From Endozoicomonas sp965232255 (GTDB lineage Bacteria > Pseudomonadota > Gammaproteobacteria > Pseudomonadales > Endozoicomonadaceae), in contig OZ246962.1 of NCBI GenBank assembly GCA_965232255.1, positions 3,827,575-3,891,574 on the forward strand: DNA of 64,000 nucleotides. Direction: 5' to 3'. The first letter of the stretch is position 1; each line of letters starts with the position of its first letter. The notes below the pieces were generated by a model. That model saw nothing but the letters and a program-made list of their open reading frames with translations. It was not told the DNA's origin and ran no database searches. Below are positions 8,622-17,449 of this stretch, one piece after another. Made by a program: the position numbers and the translations under genes.

Positions 8622-10199
8622 ATGTATCTGGCTGAAGCTCCCCTCGAGCAGCACGAAGAAGAGCGCATTCTTCTTGTCGATGACAATCCAACCAACTTGC
8701 AGGTACTACTGCAAACCCTCAATGGTCGGGGCTACAAGTTGTTGATTGCCAAAAATGGCGAAAGCGCCCTGAGAATTGCCGCCAAGGCCAAGCCAGCGCT
8801 CGCCCTGCTGGATATTATGATGCCGGGCATGGATGGCTACGAGGTGTGCCAGCGACTGAAAGAGAATCCGGAAACGCAAAATATTACCGTTATTTTTCTC
8901 TCTGCGCTGGACGACACGAAAGACAAGGTCCGGGGGCTGAAAACCGGCGCCGTGGATTTTATTTCCAAGCCGTTCCAGGCCGAAGAAGTGATTGCCCGGG
9001 TCCAGACCCAACTGAAAATCCATAAACTGGAACAGGCGCTGTCGGCCAGGAACCGTCAGCTCGAAGCCGACAAGGCGCGTATTCTGGAAAGCATGAATGA
9101 GGGCATTTTTGGCCTCGACCGGCGCGGCATGATCACCTTTGCCAATCCGGCAGCGTCCAGGATGACTGGCTGGTCTATTGAACAGCTGACCAACCTCAGC
9201 CTCAAACACCTGATCCACACTGAGCCAGCAGAGTCGGCAGTGCCAGATGCTACGACACCCAATCCGCTGGCCTCCATTGAAATTTCCCTGCACAAAGGTG
9301 TTAGCGCCAGCGTGGAAGATGCCACGTTCCTGCACAGCGACAACTCTGTCTTTCCGGTGGATTTTTCCTGCACCCCCATCATGGAAAACAGCACTCCCAG
9401 CGGCGCAGTGGTGGTGTTCAAGGATATCTCGGAGAAAAAACGCCACCAAGCTGCCCTGCAAAAAGCACTGGACGAGCTGGAAAGTCAGAAGGAACAACTG
9501 ACCCATGTCTCACGCCTGAGCACCATGGGTGAGATGGCCGCGGGTTTTGCCCACGAGGTAAACCAGCCCCTGACCGCCATCTCCAACTATGCCCAGGTGG
9601 GCCGGCGGATGCTGGCCCGGCTTGAGCTGCAAGACGATCTGGGTCTGAACGAGGCCATGGAGAAGATCAACACCCAGGCCCGGCGCGCCGGGGAAATTAT
9701 CGCTCGGATTCGCTCGTTTGTGAAAAAACCGGATCATGTACTGGGCAGTGTTGATCCAAATCGCCTGATTCAGGACACCTACAAACTGGCCGAGGTGGAT
9801 GCACGTAACAACAGCATGGAAATTCATCTGGAACAGGAAGAAGGTTTGCCAGACGTCAAGGTAGACCCGGTGCAAATCCAGCAGGTAGCGCTGAATCTGA
9901 TTCGCAACGGTATGGAGGCCATGCGGGATATGGACACCCGCAATATCGGTGTCTATGTGCGTACCTGCAAAGTGAATGACGATTTCGTCAAGGTATCAGT
10001 CATTGATCGGGGCCACGGTCTGGCTGACGATGCTGAAGAGCGGCTGTTTACTCCGTTTTACACCACCAAGCCCGATGGTATGGGCATTGGTCTGACCGTC
10101 TGCCATTCCATTATTCAGTCCCACGGCGGTCGGCTTACCTTTCAGCGCAACCCCGAGGGTGGGGCGATATTTGAATTTACCATGCCGATTGCAGACTGA
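8622..10199 (+). CDS. REC-PAS-histidine kinase (inverse hybrid sensor)
   Basis: A 525-aa cytoplasmic kinase with no membrane segment. Residues 14-130 are a receiver domain with LLVDDN, phospho-acceptor Asp64 in LLDIMMPGMDG, and FISKPF. Residues 150-275 are a PAS domain (ILESMNEGIFGLD...FANPAA). A short coiled coil leads to a HisKA domain with His311 in FAHEVNQPL. The C-terminal ATPase domain has N-box NLIRNGMEAM and PDGMGIGLTV. The HEVNQPL signature places the kinase domain in the NtrB/FixL-like family. It has its own N-terminal receiver but no partner response regulator next door, so its output is unknown. proA follows about 40 bp downstream and may be co-transcribed. Confidence 0.9.
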   Translation: MYLAEAPLEQHEEERILLVDDNPTNLQVLLQTLNGRGYKLLIAKNGESALRIAAKAKPALALLDIMMPGMDGYEVCQRLKENPETQNITVIFLSALDDTKDKVRGLKTGAVDFISKPFQAEEVIARVQTQLKIHKLEQALSARNRQLEADKARILESMNEGIFGLDRRGMITFANPAASRMTGWSIEQLTNLSLKHLIHTEPAESAVPDATTPNPLASIEISLHKGVSASVEDATFLHSDNSVFPVDFSCTPIMENSTPSGAVVVFKDISEKKRHQAALQKALDELESQKEQLTHVSRLSTMGEMAAGFAHEVNQPLTAISNYAQVGRRMLARLELQDDLGLNEAMEKINTQARRAGEIIARIRSFVKKPDHVLGSVDPNRLIQDTYKLAEVDARNNSMEIHLEQEEGLPDVKVDPVQIQQVALNLIRNGMEAMRDMDTRNIGVYVRTCKVNDDFVKVSVIDRGHGLADDAEERLFTPFYTTKPDGMGIGLTVCHSIIQSHGGRLTFQRNPEGGAIFEFTMPIAD

Positions 10200-10241
10200 T
10201 ACCATGGCGCTTTTTGATGATCTTTGCCGGGAGAGAAAACG

Positions 10242-11504
10242 TTGACCGAACAAGTGACGCAGTATATGCACGGACTGGGCCAGAGAGCCCGGCAAGCCAG
10301 CCAGATCATGACCATGGCCGATACTGCGCGGAAAAATCAGGCTTTGCTAGCCATTGCTGAAGCCCTGGAGAGCGGACGCAGCGTACTGAAGCAGGCCAAC
10401 AGTCAAGACCTGGATAGTGGACGCGAACGAGGGCTGGATGCCGCCATGCTCGACCGCCTGGAGCTGACTGACGCCCGGATCGACACCATGATCGAAGGAT
10501 TGCGTCAGGTTGCTGCCCTGCCCGACCCCATCGGCACCATTGATGACCTGAAGTACGTGCCCAGTGGTATTCAGGTGGGCAAAATGCGCGTGCCGCTGGG
10601 AGTTATCGGCATCATTTATGAGTCACGCCCCAACGTCACGGTGGAAGCAGCCAGTCTGTGCCTGAAGGCTGGCAATGCTGCAATTTTGCGCGGCGGCAGT
10701 GAGGCGATCCATTCCAACCGGGCGCTTGCCTGCTGCATCGGACAAGGACTGGCGATAGTCGGACTGCCGGAAGATGCGGTACAGGTGGTTGACACGGTAG
10801 ATCGTGCCGCAGTGGGCGCACTGATCACCATGCCCGAATACGTGGATGTGATTGTGCCGCGCGGTGGTAAGGGCCTGATCGAACGGATCAGCGCCGAGTC
10901 GCGGGTGCCCGTGATCAAACACCTGGATGGTATCTGTCATGTTTACCTGGATAATCGCGCTGACCATGACAAGGCAGTGCGTATCGCCCTGAATGCCAAG
11001 ACCCACCGCTTTGGCGTGTGCAATGCCATGGAAACCTTGCTGGTGCATCAGGATGTGGCTCACGAGTTGCTGAACGAACTGGCGCCCTTGTTTACAGTGC
11101 ACGAGGTAAAATTGCGTGGCTGTCCGACAACCTGCAAGATTCTGTCCAATGCTACGCCGGCCAGCGATACCGACTGGTCAGAAGAGTACCTGGCACCGGT
11201 GCTGGCTATTAAAGTAGTGACAGATATGGCGCAAGCCATTGCCCATATCAATCGCTACGGCTCTCACCATACCGATGCCATTGTCACTGAAGACTTTACT
11301 CGCGCCCGTCACTTTTTGCGTGCCGTGGATTCCAGCTCCGTTATGGTCAACGCTTCAACTCGTTTTGCTGATGGGTTTGAGTACGGTCTGGGTGCTGAAA
11401 TCGGCATCTCCACCGACAAGATTCATGCCCGGGGGCCGGTGGGTCTTGAGGGACTTACGTCACAAAAATATGTGGTTCTCGGGGATGGGCATATCCGTCA
11501 GTAG
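10242..11504 (+). CDS. proA: Glutamate-5-semialdehyde dehydrogenase (gamma-glutamyl phosphate reductase)
   Basis: Second step of proline synthesis: NADPH-dependent reduction of gamma-glutamyl phosphate to glutamate-5-semialdehyde. The protein is about 420 aa, the family norm. It contains KMRVPLGVIGIIYESRPNVT, the catalytic cysteine in FGVCNAMETLLVH, and the C-terminal GAEIGISTDKIHARGP motif. I start at TTG 10242 because GGGAGAG lies at the right distance. The first in-frame TTG at 10224 would put that purine motif inside the gene. In Pseudomonas nadD normally sits between proA and rsfS; here only 141 bp separate them. Confidence 0.96.
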   Translation: MTEQVTQYMHGLGQRARQASQIMTMADTARKNQALLAIAEALESGRSVLKQANSQDLDSGRERGLDAAMLDRLELTDARIDTMIEGLRQVAALPDPIGTIDDLKYVPSGIQVGKMRVPLGVIGIIYESRPNVTVEAASLCLKAGNAAILRGGSEAIHSNRALACCIGQGLAIVGLPEDAVQVVDTVDRAAVGALITMPEYVDVIVPRGGKGLIERISAESRVPVIKHLDGICHVYLDNRADHDKAVRIALNAKTHRFGVCNAMETLLVHQDVAHELLNELAPLFTVHEVKLRGCPTTCKILSNATPASDTDWSEEYLAPVLAIKVVTDMAQAIAHINRYGSHHTDAIVTEDFTRARHFLRAVDSSSVMVNASTRFADGFEYGLGAEIGISTDKIHARGPVGLEGLTSQKYVVLGDGHIRQ

Positions 11505-11645
11505 GGGATTTCCGCCCCGACGCTTTGCCGTCGTTGACTTCTCTGGTCAATGCTGAGAATCTGCCCACTGTGAATGGCCAGCCGCTTGACGGCTGGAACC
11601 ATAGCCCCGGACTTTCCGTCCCCGGTCCTGAATTAGAGGTTAATT

Positions 11646-11993
11646 GTGCATTCTGATGAACTGAAGCAGCTTGTTGTCGAAGCGATTGAAGAAGTCAAAG
11701 GTAACGAAATCACCTGTTTGGACGTCACTGGCCAGACCAGTGTCACCGATTACATGGTCATCGCCTGCGGCACATCCAACCGCCATGTGAAGTCGCTGGC
11801 TGATAATGTGATTGAGCAGTGCAAAAAACGCGGCATCAAGCCGCTGGGTGTTGAAGGACAGGATAAATCCGAATGGGTACTGGTGGATCTGGGCGACGTG
11901 GTCGCGCATCTGATGCTGCCAGCCACCCGTCAGTTTTACGATCTGGAAAGACTTTGGGACAATGTCGATCTGGCGGCCGTTGAGCCCTCCTGA
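11646..11993 (+). CDS. rsfS: Ribosome silencing factor RsfS
   Basis: RsfS binds ribosomal protein uL14 on the large subunit and blocks subunit joining during starvation. The 115-aa protein shows the family core: DVTGQTSVTDYMVIACGTSNRHV, GVEGQDKSEWVLVDLGDVVAH, and YDLERLW near the C-terminus. It has a GTG start after AGAGG. Its TGA overlaps the ATG of rlmH by one base, so the two are translationally coupled. In most gammaproteobacteria nadD lies just upstream; it is absent at this locus. Confidence 0.96.
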   Translation: MHSDELKQLVVEAIEEVKGNEITCLDVTGQTSVTDYMVIACGTSNRHVKSLADNVIEQCKKRGIKPLGVEGQDKSEWVLVDLGDVVAHLMLPATRQFYDLERLWDNVDLAAVEPS

Positions 11994-12460
11994 TGCGGAT
12001 AAAGCTAATCTGCGTGGGTGCCAAAATGCCCAACTGGGTCAGTGAAGGCTACCAGGAGTACAGCCGCCGCCTTGGGGTCGACGTCAAGCTGGAGCTGGTT
12101 GAAATTTCCCTGGGCAAACGCACCAAAGGTTCTGATGTCCAGCGTCTGCAAGAGAAAGAAGCTGCATTGATGCTTGCCGCTATCGGCGCTAACGACCTGG
12201 TGGTCACCCTGGAAGTGTTGGGCAAAGCCTGGAGTACAGAAAAGCTGGCGGCCAACATGGGTGACTGGCTGCATAGGGGCAGCAATGTCTGTTTGCTGGT
12301 GGGTGGGCCAGAAGGTTTGCATGCCTCGTGCCTAGCGCGGGCTGACCTGCGTTGGTCACTATCATCGCTGACACTCCCTCACCCACTGGTACGAGTAGTC
12401 GTGGCAGAACAGGTCTATCGGGCCTGGAGCATTTTGCACCATCATCCCTACCATAAGTAA
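11993..12460 (+). CDS. rlmH: 23S rRNA (pseudouridine1915-N3)-methyltransferase RlmH
   Basis: SPOUT-class methyltransferase that modifies pseudouridine 1915 in helix 69 of 23S rRNA. Length is 155 aa, as in E. coli. It starts MRIKLICVGAKMP and carries the trefoil-knot SAM site LVGGPEGLH and SLSSLTLPHPLVRVVVAEQVYRAWSI, ending HHPYHK. It is coupled to rsfS by a one-base overlap. After it the conserved cluster is interrupted by a DUF29 gene and an orphan gene before mrdA. Confidence 0.97.
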   Translation: MRIKLICVGAKMPNWVSEGYQEYSRRLGVDVKLELVEISLGKRTKGSDVQRLQEKEAALMLAAIGANDLVVTLEVLGKAWSTEKLAANMGDWLHRGSNVCLLVGGPEGLHASCLARADLRWSLSSLTLPHPLVRVVVAEQVYRAWSILHHHPYHK

Positions 12461-12541
12461 AAGCCTGCTTGGTTGGAATAGCAGCGCAAGGCAATCTCCG
12501 GAAGATCTTTGCGCTATTATCTTTGCCGTACTATCGCCGGA

Positions 12542-13021
12542 TCACGGCAGCCAGTCCTCGTCTAGCAGTTGCTCCTGAAGCCAGGGGCAACGGTCGGGAA
12601 AACTTGCATCATTCAGCCATTGTGCTTTAGGCAAGTAACGATTCATTTCACGGACAGCACTGGCTTTGGCTGTTGGATACGCACCTATAATCATCCCTGG
12701 TATTTCCCGTTTGAGTGACGGGCTGATTTCAATCAGCCGAGCCAATTGGTCACGCGCATCGCTAATGGAGTCAGTCCAGCTACGGAACTCCTGTGGTTGG
12801 TGTCGTTTTGGATTAAGAACTGTCATCTGGTAGTAGTACTTCAACAGATGAGTGATGAGTCGAAGCAACTGTGAAAAAATTGCATGCCGATTGCTGGCCA
12901 TGATTTCCCCCAGTTCCTCCAGCAAATTTTCAATATCCAGGAACTCAAACTGGCCGGTGCTTAGCAGCTCTTTCTGCTGCTGCGCCCACTGGTCGTAGTC
13001 GGTATCGTAAAGCGTATTCAT
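12542..13021 (-). CDS. DUF29-family protein
   Basis: A 159-aa protein recognisable as DUF29. It has an N-terminal YDTDYDQWAQQQKELL, then IENLLEELGEIMASNRHAIFSQLLRLITHLLKYYY (a helical block typical of the family), and the RSWTDSISDARDQLARLIE segment. The function of DUF29 is unknown; it is common in cyanobacteria and in large proteobacterial genomes, often as many paralogues. It sits on the opposite strand between rlmH and the mrdA cluster, so it is an insertion into an otherwise conserved order. Confidence 0.85.
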   Translation of the reverse strand: MNTLYDTDYDQWAQQQKELLSTGQFEFLDIENLLEELGEIMASNRHAIFSQLLRLITHLLKYYYQMTVLNPKRHQPQEFRSWTDSISDARDQLARLIEISPSLKREIPGMIIGAYPTAKASAVREMNRYLPKAQWLNDASFPDRCPWLQEQLLDEDWLP

Positions 13022-13217
13022 GATAGCCCTCCGTTAGCCTCGTAACTGTAGACCAAAAGAAAACACACATATATGAACGGATCTGGTGATGATGCAATTG
13101 TCAGCAGCGGCATTGGTGATTTTGGCATTATCGATAGCTTGGCTTGTTATTATTTTTTCACCTGCTTTGTTTGGGCTGCAGCGCTATATTCTCAACTGAA
13201 TCATCCGGGAGGTAGTT

Positions 13218-14003
13218 GTGAATCCAATAGCAGCAGTCCAGACCGACTTGTCATCAAAAACCCAACATGATCTGAATGCCGCAACTTCCGCAACTTCCCA
13301 AGGCTTGACGACCAATGCGCGGGCCGTGTGCCCTTCTAACGAGGGCATCTCATGCCTGAGCACAGTCGATGGTCAAGATACCCATCGGGATAAGCAGATC
13401 AGACACAGATTGGTGCAGTTGAAATCCAGGTACGCGAGGCAGTTTAAAAACATGCACGCTCTGACTACTACCTTTCAATGGTTTACCTGTATGCGCACCG
13501 AAGGAAAAAGCCCGGAGGAGACAAGCCCGCTCAAGACCTGGCAATACGATTTTCGCAACGAATTCACTAAAGATCGCTGGCGTTTCATCCAGAACCTGAA
13601 GACAGGTCACATCGACAAGAAAGCGCTTTACATGAGCAATGTCATTGCCTATCAGTTTGAGCGAGCTTTTGACATAAACGGTTGGCTGTTGGCTCTCCCG
13701 CAAACCATTGTTCAGTTTCGTATAGCCAATGAACAGACCAATGATGTCTTGCTCGCGCATCAGACTGATTACCAGTCGCAGGCGTTTAAGGATGCTTTTC
13801 TACAAACCACAGTCAATGGCAAAAGTACGGTCAGGGTGGCCGAAGACCTGGGTATGATCATTGACCGACTAACGGTCATTTACAATGACCAGCCCGTCGA
13901 TAGTCTCCCGCATTCAGTCAAGAATCGGACGCCGTATTACTCCCCTTTTTCCGTGCTGTTTCATGTCAGGCCTAATCCTGATATTTATGGATACGTCGAT
14001 TGA
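13218..14003 (+). CDS. Hypothetical protein (unrecognised, 261 aa)
   Basis: A GTG start with the strong ribosome-binding site GGGAGG 5 nt upstream supports a real gene. I do not recognise the family. The N-terminal 50 residues are Thr/Ser/Ala-rich and low-complexity; the rest looks globular and mixed helical, with many aromatic residues (FQWFTCM, RWRFIQNL, INGWLLALP). No signal peptide or membrane segment is evident. A polar N-terminal tail plus one globular domain resembles the layout of the other lineage-specific genes here, such as the protein at 1348. It has no homologue-type neighbour and is inserted between rlmH and mrdA. Confidence 0.7.
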   Translation: MNPIAAVQTDLSSKTQHDLNAATSATSQGLTTNARAVCPSNEGISCLSTVDGQDTHRDKQIRHRLVQLKSRYARQFKNMHALTTTFQWFTCMRTEGKSPEETSPLKTWQYDFRNEFTKDRWRFIQNLKTGHIDKKALYMSNVIAYQFERAFDINGWLLALPQTIVQFRIANEQTNDVLLAHQTDYQSQAFKDAFLQTTVNGKSTVRVAEDLGMIIDRLTVIYNDQPVDSLPHSVKNRTPYYSPFSVLFHVRPNPDIYGYVD

Positions 14004-14322
14004 ATACGTCGATAGTCGTATAATTTTTCAGAAATAAGGTGTATTAAGCTGCTCAATTTATAAAACCACAGTCGTTTTATTACCATCCCCTGCGGCATCA
14101 ATCGCCCAGTCTGACCCTTTACTGAATTATTACTCAGCTTTGTCCTCCACGGATGAATGCAAGACTGGCATACTACTCCAACGGCTGAAAATTAATCACT
14201 TGACAGTAAAACTCTACTGAACATCTAATTACCCGCATGACGACTTTTTGCCTAGCCCTGGTGAAAACAGTGATATGATCGGGCCCTTTTGCTTTATTGA
14301 CGACTAATGACTGAGAAATGAC
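14004..14322 (+). promoter_or_regulatory. Leader region of the mrdA operon
   Basis: This gene-free 319-bp stretch is AT-rich in its first half. A plausible extended -10 promoter (TGA-TATGAT at 14271-14279) lies about 45 nt before mrdA, without a good -35. An alternative TTGACA lies near 14199. No structured RNA or small ORF with a ribosome-binding site was seen. Confidence 0.35.
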
Positions 14323-16188
14323 ATGCCGCAGGATACCTTAAAGGACCATGGGGCAGAAAAACGACTGGTAAACATCCGAATCTGGGTGGCAGTGGGATTG
14401 ATGGCACTGCTAGGTATGGGCCTGGTTTCCCGCCTGTTCTATCTGCAGGTGGTCCGCTATAAAGAGCTGTCGACACAATCGGATGAAAACCGGCTGCTGG
14501 TGCAGCCTATCCCACCAACGCGCGGCTTAATATACGACACCAATGGCAAACTGCTGGCCATGAATACGCCCAGCCATATTTTGTCCATTGTCCGCGAGCA
14601 GACCAAAGATCTGGACGGTCTGCTGACCAATATCAGCGCTCTGGTGCCATTGTCAGAAGGTGAGCTGCAACGTTTTCATCAGCGTCTTAGACGACGACGA
14701 CCCTATGAAGCGGTACCGCTGAAGTTCGATCTGACCGAGGAAGAAATCGCCCGCGTCACCGTCAATCTTTTCCGCTTGCCAGGTGTGGACATTAACGCCG
14801 AGCTAATTCGCAAGTACCCGGAAGGTGAGCTATTTGCCCACAGTGTGGGCTATGTGGGCAGAATCAACGATCAGGATCTGAAACAACTGGACCCGGCCAT
14901 CTACTCTGGTACTCACACCACCGGCAAAATTGGTATTGAACGCTCCTATGAATCGGTACTGCTTGGCAAACCTGGCTATCAGGAGGTGGAAACCAACGCC
15001 CGTGGACGGGTGCTGAGAGTTCTGAAAAAAGAGAATCCAGAGGCTGGTAAAGACATCAACCTTTACCTGGACATCGACTTGCAAAGAACGGCTGTTGAGG
15101 CCATCAATGGTCGTCGGGGTGCCTTGGTGGCCATGGATCCGAAAACAGGTGGCGTACTAGCTATGGTTAGCAATCCCGCGTTTGATCCGAACCTGTTCGT
15201 CACCGGAATTGACAGCAAAACATTCAGTGCTCTCAATACGGATATCGAACGACCGTTGTATAACCGTGCATCCCTGGGAGAATATCCGCCGGCGTCTACG
15301 GTCAAGCCAGTTATGGGGCTGGCGTTGCTGGCTAATGATGTGGTCACGCCCGAAGACAAAATCTTTGACAAAGGCTGGTTCCAGTTACCCGGCAGCGATC
15401 ATCGCTTTCGTAACTGGAACCGGTCGGGCCATGGCTGGGTTGATCTGCCCAAGGCCATTACGGTATCCAATGATACCTACTTTTACATTCAGGCAGGCAA
15501 GCTGGGCATTGATAATCTTCATGATTTTGCCAGTCAGTTTGGCTTTGGCCATCGCACTGGTATCGATATTCGTGAAGAACGCCCCGGTCTGTTGCCCTCT
15601 AGAGAGTGGAAGCAGGGTGTCTACGGCGAAACCTGGTATCCCGGCGAAACGGTCATCGCCATTATCGGCCAGGGCTATATGCTGGCTACGCCGCTACAGT
15701 TGGTGGAATCCACAGCCTTGATCGCCAATCGCGGACGCTATGTACAACCACGGCTGGTTAAGGAAGACATTCCGGAAGTGCAAGGGGAGTTCTGGGGCGA
15801 TGACATCGAAACCGACAACGCTGACGATACCGATGCCATGAACTGGGAGCTGATCATTGAAGCCATGGAAGATGTGGTGCACTCACCCCAGGGTACCGCC
15901 AACTGGCGTATTGGCAAAGGGTTAAAGTATCGCATGGCAGCCAAAACCGGTACAGCACAGGTAGTCAGCATTGCCCAGGGAGAGGAGTACGATGCGGAGC
16001 AACTCAAGGAGTTCGAGCGGGATCATAGCCTGTTCGTTGCCTTTGCGCCGGTAGAAGACCCACAAATCGCCATTGCCGTCATTCTGGAAAACAGCAACGG
16101 TGCCTCCAACGTCGCCAGAAAGGTTATGGACGCTTACCTGTTGCCCCGGTTAGCGGTCGCGCAAAACACCATTGAGGAAGATGCCTGA
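14323..16188 (+). CDS. mrdA: Penicillin-binding protein 2 (peptidoglycan DD-transpeptidase)
   Basis: Class B PBP that cross-links peptidoglycan in the rod-elongation complex with RodA and MreBCD. The 621-aa protein has a short cytoplasmic N-terminus, one membrane anchor (about residues 22-45), a pedestal domain with PTRGLIYD, and a C-terminal transpeptidase. The catalytic triad motifs are visible: STVK (SxxK), SND (SxN) and AAKTGTAQV (KTG). Its stop overlaps the rodA start by one base (TGATG), so the pair is translationally coupled, as in most gammaproteobacteria. Confidence 0.98.
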   Translation: MPQDTLKDHGAEKRLVNIRIWVAVGLMALLGMGLVSRLFYLQVVRYKELSTQSDENRLLVQPIPPTRGLIYDTNGKLLAMNTPSHILSIVREQTKDLDGLLTNISALVPLSEGELQRFHQRLRRRRPYEAVPLKFDLTEEEIARVTVNLFRLPGVDINAELIRKYPEGELFAHSVGYVGRINDQDLKQLDPAIYSGTHTTGKIGIERSYESVLLGKPGYQEVETNARGRVLRVLKKENPEAGKDINLYLDIDLQRTAVEAINGRRGALVAMDPKTGGVLAMVSNPAFDPNLFVTGIDSKTFSALNTDIERPLYNRASLGEYPPASTVKPVMGLALLANDVVTPEDKIFDKGWFQLPGSDHRFRNWNRSGHGWVDLPKAITVSNDTYFYIQAGKLGIDNLHDFASQFGFGHRTGIDIREERPGLLPSREWKQGVYGETWYPGETVIAIIGQGYMLATPLQLVESTALIANRGRYVQPRLVKEDIPEVQGEFWGDDIETDNADDTDAMNWELIIEAMEDVVHSPQGTANWRIGKGLKYRMAAKTGTAQVVSIAQGEEYDAEQLKEFERDHSLFVAFAPVEDPQIAIAVILENSNGASNVARKVMDAYLLPRLAVAQNTIEEDA

Positions 16189-17333
16189 TGGCTAACCAGG
16201 ATTTTGTTCGCCAGATTAACCTGGGCGACCTTGGCCGCAGCCCCGGGTTGAGCATGCGCTGGCACATTGACTTTGTGCTGCTCGGATTTCTGCTGCTGTT
16301 GTGTGGCGCCGGGTTGTTTTTGCTGTACAGCGCCACGGGTCAGGATATGTCCGTGGTCATTCGCCAGGCCACCTATCTGGGCGTCAGTCTGGCTGCCATG
16401 CTATTGGTGTCACAGATTCCGCCAAGGGTAGTGATGCAATCGGCCAAATGGTTCTACGCGGGCGGCGTGTTGCTACTCTTGGCGGTACTGCTGTTTGGGG
16501 TGCATTCAAAAGGTGCCCAACGCTGGGTTCAATTGCCGGGCTTTCGCTTTCAACCCTCAGAGGTGATCAAACTGATTATGCCGATCACCATGGCCGCGTT
16601 TCTGGCCCGACGTCGCCTGCCGCCTTCACTCAAAGATGTGGTGTTGTCCCTGGCGATTGTAGTGGTGCCGGTGGTTTTGATTGCCAAACAACCGGACTTG
16701 GGAACCGCCATACTGATCGGGTCATCGGGCATTTTTGTCTTGCTGCTGGCAGGCCTGCGTAAACGATTTATTTTTTCTGCCATCTTTATGGCCATTCCGG
16801 CCATCTATATACTCTGGCACTTTTTTATGTACGACTACCAAAAGCGCCGAGTGCTGACCTTTCTCAATCCAGAGAGTGATCCGTGGGGCTCAGGCTGGAA
16901 TATCATCCAGTCAACCATTGCCATTGGCTCTGGTGGCATGGATGGCAAAGGCTGGTTACTGGGAACCCAATCCCACCTTGATTTTCTGCCGGAGAGTCAT
17001 ACCGACTTTATTATTGCTGTACTTGCTGAGGAATTTGGTCTGATCGGCTGCCTGGCACTGTTCGCCGTGTATGCTCTGATCCTGGGACGCGGGCTCTTTA
17101 TTACCCTGAACGCCGATACGCTGTTTGGTCGCTTGTTGGCCGGGAGTATTACTCTGACATTTTTTGTCTACATATTCGTCAATGTCGGTATGGTCAGCGG
17201 GTTGTTGCCGGTGGTTGGTGTGCCGCTGCCATTGGTTAGTCGTGGCGGCACTTCGTTGCTGACCCTGTTGGTCGGCTTTGGTTTTCTGATGTCCATACAC
17301 ACGCATCGATCATTCCTGGGCGTTTCCCATTAG
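16188..17333 (+). CDS. rodA: Peptidoglycan glycosyltransferase RodA (SEDS family)
   Basis: SEDS polymerase that extends glycan strands from lipid II in partnership with PBP2. The 381-aa polytopic protein has about ten membrane helices. It carries SEDS signatures FRFQPSEVIKL, KQPDLGTA, the large periplasmic loop, LPESHTDFIIAVLAEEFG with the catalytic-region Asp, and VGVPLPLVSRGGTS near the C-terminus. It is coupled to mrdA, and mltB follows in the same direction. Confidence 0.98.
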   Translation: MANQDFVRQINLGDLGRSPGLSMRWHIDFVLLGFLLLLCGAGLFLLYSATGQDMSVVIRQATYLGVSLAAMLLVSQIPPRVVMQSAKWFYAGGVLLLLAVLLFGVHSKGAQRWVQLPGFRFQPSEVIKLIMPITMAAFLARRRLPPSLKDVVLSLAIVVVPVVLIAKQPDLGTAILIGSSGIFVLLLAGLRKRFIFSAIFMAIPAIYILWHFFMYDYQKRRVLTFLNPESDPWGSGWNIIQSTIAIGSGGMDGKGWLLGTQSHLDFLPESHTDFIIAVLAEEFGLIGCLALFAVYALILGRGLFITLNADTLFGRLLAGSITLTFFVYIFVNVGMVSGLLPVVGVPLPLVSRGGTSLLTLLVGFGFLMSIHTHRSFLGVSH

Positions 17334-17449
17334 GGCGCAAAGGGTAGCTATTGAGCTTGGCATTCACGGACATTGTCATTTAATGTAGGGAGTGGGCGTG
17401 AGTGGCCCGGTGTTTGTTTTTTATCAGTTTTACAAAAAAAGGTGGACGC

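Noticed and set aside
13073..13270. 65-aa frame upstream of the 261-aa orphan gene
   Set aside because: It overlaps the orphan's start region, which has a strong GGGAGG site; the small frame lacks one.
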